Source of the DNA: Selenomonadaceae bacterium
GTDB lineage: Bacteria; Bacillota; Negativicutes; Selenomonadales; Selenomonadaceae
Direction: 5' to 3'
DNA: 11,416 nucleotides
Assembly: GCA_017529085.1 (NCBI GenBank)
Contig: JAFXOC010000466.1
Coordinates: forward strand, 1-11,416
In this document: piece by piece, positions 6,918 to 11,416 of the stretch
Numbering within the stretch: the stretch's first letter is position 1
Layout of the letters: the number at the start of each line of letters is the position of its first letter
Notes under the pieces: generated by a model
The model's input: the letters and a program-made list of their open reading frames with translations, nothing else
Told to the model about the DNA's origin: nothing
Database searches by the model: none
Translations under genes and position numbers: made by a program

Positions 6918-6946
6918 TAAACATTTTTTCATGAGCGGGATATAAA
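6918..6946 (+). promoter_or_regulatory. Promoter of the double-glycine peptide gene (sigma-A or sigma-28)
   Basis: Two readings overlap. As sigma-A: TAAACA (6918-6923), 17 bases, TATAAA (6941-6946). As sigma-28: TAAA (6918-6921), 14 bases, CGGGATAT (6936-6943), where the family consensus is TAAA, 14-16 bases, GCCGATAT. Both start transcription about 25 bases before the peptide ATG. The sequence cannot decide between them. Confidence 0.5.
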
Positions 6947-6976
6947 GTACAGAAAGAACTTAAGGAGGTAATCGAA

Positions 6977-7156
6977 ATGTTAAAAGATGTGAAAAACCAA
7001 AAGCTCTCTGACGAACAATCTAACGATATTGCCGGAGGAGGACCTCCGAATATGAAAATCGCCGTATTTGCCAACGGCGGAAACAGCCCTAAACCAACCG
7101 GCATATTTAAAGAAGGGGCTGACGCGGCTTCCTTGCAAATCAATAGTTTGCGGTAG
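6977..7156 (+). CDS. Double-glycine-leader peptide (bacteriocin- or pheromone-type precursor)
   Basis: This 59-codon gene begins with ATG seven bases after a perfect AAGGAGGT (6962-6969). The N-terminus, MLKDVKNQKLSDEQSNDIAGG, has the layout of a double-glycine leader: L at -12, S at -11, acidic/polar residues, I at -4 and GG at -2/-1 (residues 20-21); the usual Leu at -7 is Ser. Peptides of this kind are cut after the GG and exported by C39-peptidase ABC transporters, as bacteriocins or signalling peptides. The predicted mature part is about 38 residues, starts GPPN, has no Cys, a second GG (34-35), and ends INSLR; it is not obviously membrane-active. No transporter, immunity or modification gene is in the window. 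It lies divergent from yvyF, beside the flagellar cluster. A bona fide small gene is very likely; the biological role is unknown. Confidence 0.75.
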   Translation: MLKDVKNQKLSDEQSNDIAGGGPPNMKIAVFANGGNSPKPTGIFKEGADAASLQINSLR

Positions 7157-7168
7157 AAGTTAAAAAAT

Positions 7169-7241
7169 TCACACGTCAATATGACTTACAAAAGCAAACC
7201 AACCGAAGAAAATTTTTATATGTGCCAAAGTAAGCGTGTGA
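7169..7241 (+). other. Possible structured 3' region after the peptide gene
   Basis: TCACACG (7169-7175) and CTTAC (7185-7189) can pair with the continuous GTAAGCGTGTGA at 7230-7241, giving a 12-base helix with a nine-base bulge that itself has TCA/TGA ends. I see no gene here. It may be an mRNA structure or chance. Confidence 0.25.
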
Positions 7242-7283
7242 CCGCGCGTGGCAAATAATCGACAGCCAAAGAACCTGATACGC

Positions 7284-7312
7284 AAAAAACCTTCGACAAA
7301 AGTCGGAGGTTT
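7284..7312. terminator. Hairpin, possible terminator of the peptide transcript
   Basis: AAACCTTCGAC (7287-7297), AAAA, GTCGGAGGTTT (7302-7312) forms an 11-base stem with one G-T pair. On the plus strand only three T follow, a weak terminator for the peptide gene; on the minus strand six T follow the stem, but no minus-strand gene ends here. The rest of 7157-7341 holds no coding frame that I can support. Confidence 0.45.
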
Positions 7313-7341
7313 CAGACTGTAGACAAATCAATAAATATTGT

Positions 7342-7566
7342 GCTCTTCATGGCTCTCCCTCCGCCCTTCGGGCACCTCCCTCTAGGAGGGAGGCACTCGG
7401 ATTACTGCTTTTGAGCCTAAAATTTTAAATTGCCTCTAACCAAGCCCCCTCTAGGAGGGGGCTTGGTAGCGCCAATTTAAAATTTTGGCTCAAAAGTAGA
7501 GGTCGCGAAGCCTCCCTCTTAGAGGGAGGGGGACCGCGAAGCGGTGGAAGGAGAGCCATGAAGAGC
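7342..7566. repeat. Complete 225-base nested inverted-repeat element (MITE/REP-like)
   Basis: The outer 17-base arms are perfect: GCTCTTCATGGCTCTCC (7342-7358) and its complement (7550-7566). Inside come a hairpin (CCTCCCTC-TAG-GAGGGAGG, 7375-7393), a 24-25-base arm (7408-7432 paired with 7473-7496), and a central perfect hairpin (13-base arms, TAG loop, 7439-7467); the right side adds another CCTCCCTC-type hairpin and CCGCGAAGCGG. The whole could fold into one long cruciform or RNA hairpin. It encodes no protein. A right-half copy lies at 220-328. I see no clear target-site duplication. It lies in the gap 7157-7690 between the peptide gene and copA. Non-autonomous mobile element is likely; a palindromic repeat of other origin is possible. 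Confidence 0.85.
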
Positions 7567-7633
7567 TCTATTTTTTACCCGTAAAAGTAACGCTCAATCA
7601 CAAAAAAAGGTTTATAAAAATCATCTTTTCCTA

Positions 7634-7662
7634 ATGACAAAGATTATCAATAGTGCTATAAT
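7634..7662 (+). promoter_or_regulatory. Sigma-A promoter of copA
   Basis: ATGACA (7634-7639), 17 bases, TATAAT (7657-7662): five of six and six of six matches with ideal spacing, about 29 bases before the copA start. Strong by sequence. Confidence 0.8.
7635..7649 (+). promoter_or_regulatory. Fur-like box over the copA promoter
   Basis: TGACAAAGATTATCA matches the 7-1-7 Fur box TGATAATnATTATCA at 12 of 14 defined positions. It covers the -35 hexamer and part of the spacer, where a repressor would block transcription. I see no CopY-type TACAnnTGTA site. PerR or Zur, whose boxes are similar, are alternatives. Confidence 0.4.
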
Positions 7663-7690
7663 AGCGTACGGATATGAAAAGAGTTAGGCG

Positions 7691-10192
7691 GTGGTTTATA
7701 TTACGAAAAAATTTATAATAACCGGCATGACCTGTGAGGTGTGCCGTTCCCGCGTGGAAAAAGGCGTGGCGGCGCTTGTCGGCGCTAAAGACGTTTCTGT
7801 TAATCTTCTTACCAATTCTATGACAATGAATATGGAAGAAAATCTTACGGTAAGAGATGTCATAGCTAAGGTTGAAGCGTTAGGGTACGGCGCGGAGGAG
7901 ATATTGGAAGATGCGGGCGCTGATTCTGCGCTTGATAAGTTGAAGCAAAATCGCGAACATAACCTAAAGGAAGCAAAAAAACGGCTGCTCGGCTCTTTTT
8001 TGTTCTTGATTCCCCTCGCGGCGCTTACCTTCTACTATATGGAAACCGCGCCGATAACCGTGAAAGTCGCCGAATTCGCTTTGCTCATTCCTATTTTGTA
8101 CTTTAACCGCAATTACTTTAAAAGCGGATTTCGCGCGTTACTTTCGAAAGCTCCCAACATGGATTCATTGGTGGCGTTGGGCGCTACGGCTTCGACAGCT
8201 TACGGCTTCTTTGATTCTGCGGGGATGATTGTCACACTTATTACGTTGGGGAAGTTCCTGGAGCTTCGGGCAAAGGGGAAGGCAAGCGCGGCGCTGGAAA
8301 AGATGGCGGCGATACTTCCCAAATCCGCAAGACGCGCCGTGGGAGACTCTGCGGAGGAAGTAGACGTATCGAAATTAAAATTGGGCGACATAGTGATAGT
8401 CGCGCCGTTTGAGCGAGCGCCGGCGGACGGAATAGTTGTGTCGGGAGAAAGCGCCTTGGACGAATCCTTTTTGACGGGGGAAGCTACCCCCGTATTAAAA
8501 AAAGAAGGCTACGAGATAAAGGCGGGTTCGTTAAACGGCGCGGGCGCGTTAAAAGTTCGCGTTACGTCGCTTGCGGCAAATTCCGGGGTATCGAAAATTT
8601 TGAAATTGGTGGAGGACGCTTCGGCTTCAAAACCAAAGCTTGCAATGCTGGCGGATAAAGTCTCCGGCGTGTTTGTGCCCATTGTAATAACACTTTCGAT
8701 AGTAGTTTTTTTCATGTGGTTTGCGTTGGGGGAAAGCGTAGATTTCGCCTTATCAATGGCGATTTCGGTGCTTGTCATCTCCTGCCCCTGCGCGTTGGGG
8801 CTTGCAACGCCCGTAGCTGTCATGGCGGGCATATCGAAGGCGGCTGAGATGGGACTGCTCATAAAAAACGGCGAAGTCTTGGAGAGAGCTTCAGCGGTGA
8901 ACATAGCCTGTTTTGATAAAACGGGAACTCTGACGCAGGGAAAAGCGGAGGTTGCGGAAGTTTACCCCGTGGATATTGACGAAGAAGAACTCGTACAAAA
9001 AGCGGCTTCAATAGAAATGGTGACGGAACATCCGCTTGCGAGAGCCGTAAGGGAATACGCCGCCAAAAGAAATATCGCGCCGCTTCAAGCCGATAATGTG
9101 CAAGCCGTATTTGGCAGAGGCGTAAAAGGCGAAATCAACGGCAGGGAAATACTCTTTGGCAATGAGAATTTGCTCTTATACGAAAACGTAAGCGTAGAGA
9201 AGCTAAAAGGCGCGGCGGGACGAATTGCCGCTTTGGGCGGCACGGCGCTGTTTTTGGCGGAGAATAAAGAGTTAAAGGGACTCTTCGGATTATTCGACCA
9301 ACCGAAAGCCTCGGCGAAAGAAGCAATCTCGCTTTTAAGAAAGATGAACGTAACGCCCATCGTTTTAACAGGCGACAGCCAAAAGACCGCCGAAGCCGTA
9401 TCAAGAGAAATCGGCATCGAGCAAACCATAGGCAATCTCCTACCCGAAGGCAAGGCGAAGGAGGTAAAGCGGCTGCAAGAAGCGGGGCATAAAGTGTTGA
9501 TGGCAGGCGACGGGGTAAACGACGCGCCGTCAATCATGCGAGCGGACGTAGGGCTTGCGATGGCGGGAGGCACGGAGGTTGCGGCGGAATCAGCCGACGG
9601 CATACTGATTAAAAACGACCTTTCAAGCGTGGTAGCGGTTATCGACCTTTCAAAAAAAGTCGTGACCACCATAAAACAGAATTTATTCTGGGCGTTTTTT
9701 TACAACGCCTTAGCGATACCCGTAGCGGCTGGCGCGCTGTATTCAAGCTTTGGCATAAAACTAACCCCCGCGCTTGCGGCTTTTGCGATGAGTATGTCGA
9801 GTCTCTTTGTGGTGACGAACTCGCTGCGATTGAAAATAAGGACGATAAATCACGAAACACCTCCAAGGGAAAGCGCCCAAACGGCAGTAAGCTCCGCTTT
9901 CCCCGAGAGAGGATGCGCCCAAGCGTCTGACTACGCCGAAAGAGAAGGCGCGCGGGCGGCGGAAGCGATTATTAAGGAGGAAAAATTTATGGAAAAAACG
10001 TTAAGCATTAAAGGTATGATGTGCGAGCATTGCAAAGCGCACGTTACAAAGGCGCTATCTTCGCTTGACGGAGTTTCGTCCGTGGAGGTTGATTTGGAAA
10101 AGGGAACGGCGAAAGTGACGACGGAAAAGGAAATAGAGGACTCCGTATTTGAAAAAACCATTGTTGACGCAGGATATGAATATGTGAAGTAA
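7691..10192 (+). CDS. copA: Cu(I)-exporting P1B-type ATPase with N- and C-terminal heavy-metal domains (CopA-CopZ fusion)
   Basis: This 833-residue membrane ATPase pumps Cu(I) out of the cytoplasm. In order: N-terminal metal-binding domain GMTCEVC (12-18); membrane segments from about residue 100; the transport motif C365-P-C367; phosphorylation D409-KTGT; the HP motif (H447-P448); the nucleotide/hinge motif GDGVND (606-611); then FYNALAIP and AMSMSSLFVV in the last two membrane segments, the YN and M-SS signature of Cu(I) subtype P1B-1. Family members usually end near LRLK (about 715); here a roughly 50-residue hydrophilic linker and a second metal-binding domain (GMMCEHC, 775-781) follow. 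The loop between ALG (162-164) and DSAGM (175-179) is about 20 residues shorter than in typical CopA. An in-frame stop lies at 7685, so GTG at 7691, with a weak AAGAG site, is the best start; an overlapping ATG at 7674 is out of frame. Confidence 0.93.
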   Translation: MVYITKKFIITGMTCEVCRSRVEKGVAALVGAKDVSVNLLTNSMTMNMEENLTVRDVIAKVEALGYGAEEILEDAGADSALDKLKQNREHNLKEAKKRLLGSFLFLIPLAALTFYYMETAPITVKVAEFALLIPILYFNRNYFKSGFRALLSKAPNMDSLVALGATASTAYGFFDSAGMIVTLITLGKFLELRAKGKASAALEKMAAILPKSARRAVGDSAEEVDVSKLKLGDIVIVAPFERAPADGIVVSGESALDESFLTGEATPVLKKEGYEIKAGSLNGAGALKVRVTSLAANSGVSKILKLVEDASASKPKLAMLADKVSGVFVPIVITLSIVVFFMWFALGESVDFALSMAISVLVISCPCALGLATPVAVMAGISKAAEMGLLIKNGEVLERASAVNIACFDKTGTLTQGKAEVAEVYPVDIDEEELVQKAASIEMVTEHPLARAVREYAAKRNIAPLQADNVQAVFGRGVKGEINGREILFGNENLLLYENVSVEKLKGAAGRIAALGGTALFLAENKELKGLFGLFDQPKASAKEAISLLRKMNVTPIVLTGDSQKTAEAVSREIGIEQTIGNLLPEGKAKEVKRLQEAGHKVLMAGDGVNDAPSIMRADVGLAMAGGTEVAAESADGILIKNDLSSVVAVIDLSKKVVTTIKQNLFWAFFYNALAIPVAAGALYSSFGIKLTPALAAFAMSMSSLFVVTNSLRLKIRTINHETPPRESAQTAVSSAFPERGCAQASDYAEREGARAAEAIIKEEKFMEKTLSIKGMMCEHCKAHVTKALSSLDGVSSVEVDLEKGTAKVTTEKEIEDSVFEKTIVDAGYEYVK
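9867..9903 (+). other. Inverted repeat inside the copA-copZ linker
   Basis: GGGAAAGCG (9867-9875) and CGCTTTCCC (9895-9903) are perfect nine-base inverted copies separated by 19 bases. The position is within the hydrophilic linker that follows the last CopA membrane segment, and such a hairpin is more expected between genes than within one. It may be a relic of intergenic DNA from before the fusion. Confidence 0.5.
9989..10192 (+). CDS. copZ: CopZ-like copper chaperone, possible independent translation from within copA
   Basis: The last 67 codons of copA form a complete heavy-metal-associated domain, beginning MEKTLSIKGMMCEHC and ending AGYEYVK, the size and layout of the free chaperone CopZ, which carries Cu(I) to CopA. 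The internal ATG is in frame with copA and follows AAGGAGG (9974-9980) by eight bases, a better ribosome binding site than the one in front of copA itself. A separate small CopZ may therefore be made from the same mRNA alongside the fusion. Whether both products exist cannot be told from sequence; E. coli copA is known to yield a separate metal-binding fragment by frameshifting, so the idea has precedent by another route. Confidence 0.6.
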   Translation: MEKTLSIKGMMCEHCKAHVTKALSSLDGVSSVEVDLEKGTAKVTTEKEIEDSVFEKTIVDAGYEYVK

Positions 10193-10224
10193 AAAAAGAC
10201 AGCCTCGCAAAAGGCTGTCTTTTT
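10193..10224. terminator. Bidirectional terminator between copA and the cold-shock gene
   Basis: AAAAAGACAGCCT (10193-10205), a six-base loop, and AGGCTGTCTTTTT (10212-10224) form a perfect stem with A/T tracts on both sides. It begins right after the copA stop and ends eight bases before the end of the convergent cold-shock gene, so it can terminate both transcripts. Confidence 0.9.
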
Positions 10225-10231
10225 GCTATAT

Positions 10232-10435
10232 TCACTTGGAAAGTTTGGTTACGTTTGACGCCTGTGGGCCTCTTTCTCCGTCCGTAATATCAAACTCTAC
10301 TTCCTCTCCCTCGTTAAGGGTTTTGAAGCCATCGGTCTGTATTGCCGAAAAATGCACGAACACATCGTCGCCCTCTTCTCTTGCAATAAAGCCGTAACCT
10401 TTTTCGGCGCTGAACCACTTAACTTTTCCAACCAT
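10232..10435 (-). CDS. csp: Cold-shock protein (CspA family)
   Basis: The 67-residue product is a single cold-shock domain, a five-strand beta barrel that binds single-stranded RNA and DNA and acts as an RNA chaperone. The RNA-binding motifs KGYGFI (RNP1) and VFVHFSAI (RNP2) are intact, and the length is the family norm. The N-terminus is MVGKVKWFSAE and the C-terminus ends GPQASNVTKLSK. The ATG at 10435 has AAGGAG nine bases upstream. It is monocistronic, with its own consensus promoter and a shared terminator. Confidence 0.96.
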   Translation of the reverse strand: MVGKVKWFSAEKGYGFIAREEGDDVFVHFSAIQTDGFKTLNEGEEVEFDITDGERGPQASNVTKLSK

Positions 10436-10456
10436 GGAAATTCACTCCTTAAAATT

Positions 10457-10471
10457 AACTTCGCTTAAAGC
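10457..10471 (-). promoter_or_regulatory. Short hairpin in the cold-shock mRNA leader
   Basis: The leader contains AACTTCGCTTAAAGCGAAAA on the plus strand, in which TTCGCTT and AAGCGAA can pair, just upstream of the ribosome binding site. Cold-shock leaders often carry temperature-responsive structure; here only the short hairpin is visible. Confidence 0.35.
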
Positions 10472-10490
10472 GAAAATACCACCGGTCTTA

Positions 10491-10519
10491 ATTATATCAA
10501 TGTCACTATATGTTGTCAA
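10491..10519 (-). promoter_or_regulatory. Perfect consensus sigma-A promoter of the cold-shock gene
   Basis: On the minus strand TTGACA (10514-10519) is followed after exactly 17 bases by TATAAT (10491-10496). Both hexamers and the spacing are consensus, giving a leader of about 50 bases. Confidence 0.92.
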
Positions 10520-10600
10520 CAAGATTTTGTGGTTTTTTAGAAATTTTTTCACAATTTTTTTCTCAATTTTTTCGATGTAAATTTTTCGAATTTTTTCAAT

Positions 10601-10627
10601 AAAAAATCCCTCCTCAAAGAGGAGGGA
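10601..10627 (-). terminator. Intrinsic terminator of the SHMT-like gene
   Basis: On the minus strand TCCCTCCTC, a TTT loop and GAGGAGGGA are followed by TTTTTT. It lies about 60 bases after the stop codon of the SHMT-like gene. The stem resembles the CCTCCCTC-type hairpin of the repeat element in this window and may derive from one. Confidence 0.85.
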
Positions 10628-10640
10628 CGCTGTGAAGCGA
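10607..10640 (+). repeat. Possible diverged fragment of the palindromic element
   Basis: The plus strand reads a CCCTCCTC/GAGGAGGG hairpin, then ACGCTGTGAAGCGACGGAA. This parallels the element's right end (CCTCCCTC-type hairpin, then GGACCGCGAAGCGGTGGAA): the second hairpin keeps a four-base stem (CGCT/AGCG) although its bases differ. The similarity is short and could be convergent. Confidence 0.4.
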
Positions 10641-10688
10641 CGGAAAACAGCAAGCAAAAATTCTCATGTAAACAATAACGCTCAAACT

Positions 10689-11416
10689 TCACACCCTAAA
10701 GTGTATCATGGCGTTTATCGCCATATCCGCTTTGCCCTGTTCGACGGACTCAAGGTCGGGAAGCCAATCTTCGGCGAAGATTGGAAGCGTTTCCACCATG
10801 CGGCGGATCATCTTTTTGAGGGTCTTAACAGAGTTTTCGTCCTGAGGCGAATTGATAAACGCGCCAATGCCCCAGCCCACTTCTTCCATTTCCTCGGGAG
10901 TAAGGGCGCGGGTGGTGGCGTTTAAGCTTGATAAGCGAAGTATGGGGAAATTTACGTTTTCGTCGGAGGTCATAAGTTTTTCGGCTTTGACCAAAAGCCC
11001 GCATTCGGCAAATCTTTGTTGCAAAATCGTTGCGTCCTGCGTTTCCGGGATTTTTGCGAGGACGAGGTGATTTTCCGTAGGCGAACACAGCGTTTCCACG
11101 CCTGCGTTATGAAGCCCCTCTTCAAGCGCCTTTGCGTTTGTTACGACTTCCTTGGCGTAGGCTCGGTACTCGTCCGTCATGGCTTCTTTTGCGACCATGG
11201 CGAAAGCCGCCAGCATATTTTTCTTCATGTTAAAATGCCCGGTATCAAGTACGGTCTTATCCATCTTTTCGGCTAAATGGTTCTTGCAGAGGATAACGCC
11301 GCTTTGAGGCCCGTGCAACGCGTCGTTTGCCGCAAACGTCACCACGTCCGCAAAAGGCACGGGGCTTGGCACCACTTTTGCCGCCACAAGTCCCGCATTT
11401 TGCCCGACGTCCACCC
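10689..11416 (-). CDS. Serine hydroxymethyltransferase-like protein lacking the PLP lysine, C-terminal part
   Basis: The visible 242 codons are the C-terminal half of a fold-type I protein; the start lies beyond the window. DVGQNAGLVAA and PSPVPFADVVT align with the SHMT segments D-x-AH-x-AGLVAA and P-x-PVP-x-A-x-VVT, and NHLVLAKIPE and ILRLSSLNATTRALT match the NHL..VD and R-x-GT-x-A-x-T-x-R-G regions. In true SHMT the next motif is TTTTHKTLRGPRGG, whose Lys binds pyridoxal phosphate. Here it reads TFAANDALHGPQSG: the Lys is Asp (codon 11322-11324). The stacking His of DxAH is Gln and the GGQGGP loop is absent, while the Asp that contacts the cofactor nitrogen and the substrate-binding Arg remain. 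It is therefore probably not an SHMT enzyme. Normal spacing of the rest and an intact frame argue against a pseudogene. Followed by an intrinsic terminator. Confidence 0.75.
   Translation of the reverse strand, partial: VDVGQNAGLVAAKVVPSPVPFADVVTFAANDALHGPQSGVILCKNHLAEKMDKTVLDTGHFNMKKNMLAAFAMVAKEAMTDEYRAYAKEVVTNAKALEEGLHNAGVETLCSPTENHLVLAKIPETQDATILQQRFAECGLLVKAEKLMTSDENVNFPILRLSSLNATTRALTPEEMEEVGWGIGAFINSPQDENSVKTLKKMIRRMVETLPIFAEDWLPDLESVEQGKADMAINAMIHFRV

Noticed and set aside
6907..7179. Minus-strand 90-codon frame opposite the double-glycine peptide
   Set aside because: The plus-strand peptide has a perfect ribosome binding site, promoter and leader motif; the minus frame has none of these.
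7342..7566. CRISPR array or rRNA/tRNA in the palindromic region
   Set aside because: No regularly spaced direct repeats and no tRNA or rRNA signature; the symmetry is that of one nested inverted repeat.
7674..7718. Leader peptide from the ATG at 7674 overlapping the copA start
   Set aside because: It would encode about 14 residues (MKRVRRWF...) with no good ribosome binding site; possible but unsupported.
9085..9672. Long minus-strand frames inside copA (195 and 132 codons)
   Set aside because: Antisense shadows of a well-conserved ATPase; Ser/Pro/Arg-rich without family resemblance.
10442..10657. Minus-strand 71-codon frame upstream of the cold-shock gene
   Set aside because: It covers a terminator, AT-rich DNA and the consensus cold-shock promoter, and encodes a low-complexity Lys/Ile sequence.

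Overview
The window looks like chromosomal DNA from a flagellated member of the Bacillota. The flagellar gene order (yvyF, flgM, flgN, flgK, flgL, then a DUF6470/YviE-type gene) matches the Bacillus-type late flagellar cluster. Start sites have strong AAGGAGG-type ribosome binding sites, and the intergenic DNA is AT-rich and carries GC-rich palindromic repeats. A Negativicutes or related gut or anaerobic lineage would fit, but that is inference and I cannot name a genus.

Positions 1-6789 (minus strand) are a late flagellar cluster. In transcription order it holds YvyF (zinc-ribbon flagellar regulator), an intrinsic terminator, FlgM (anti-sigma-28), FlgN (export chaperone), a second FlgN-like protein, FlgK, a very large FlgL (851 residues, about 500 of them inserted in the middle), and the first 47 codons of a DUF6470/YviE-family gene that leaves the window. 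The tightly packed cluster is interrupted twice by repeat DNA. One interruption is a 229-base stretch of homopurine DNA and hairpins before flgK. The other is a repeat fragment between flgL and the DUF6470 gene, followed by a plausible new promoter.

Positions 6790-7690 lie between divergent gene sets. They contain a previously easy-to-miss 59-codon plus-strand gene for a double-glycine-leader peptide, with an ideal ribosome binding site and a promoter that can be read as sigma-A or sigma-28. They also contain a 225-base element made of nested inverted repeats (MITE-like or REP-like), of which fragments occur at 220-328 and possibly at 10607-10640.

Positions 7691-10192 (plus strand) encode a Cu(I)-type P1B ATPase (CopA) from a near-consensus promoter overlapped by a Fur-like box. 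A CopZ-like metal-binding domain is fused to its C-terminus through a linker that looks like former intergenic DNA, and that domain keeps its own ribosome binding site and ATG. A bidirectional terminator separates it from a minus-strand cold-shock protein with a perfect consensus promoter. The right edge holds the C-terminal half of a serine-hydroxymethyltransferase-like protein in which the pyridoxal-phosphate lysine is replaced by aspartate.

The most notable points are the lysine-less SHMT homologue, the double-glycine peptide beside the flagellar regulon, the giant FlgL with its tandem FlgN chaperones, and the CopA-CopZ fusion with internal translation start.
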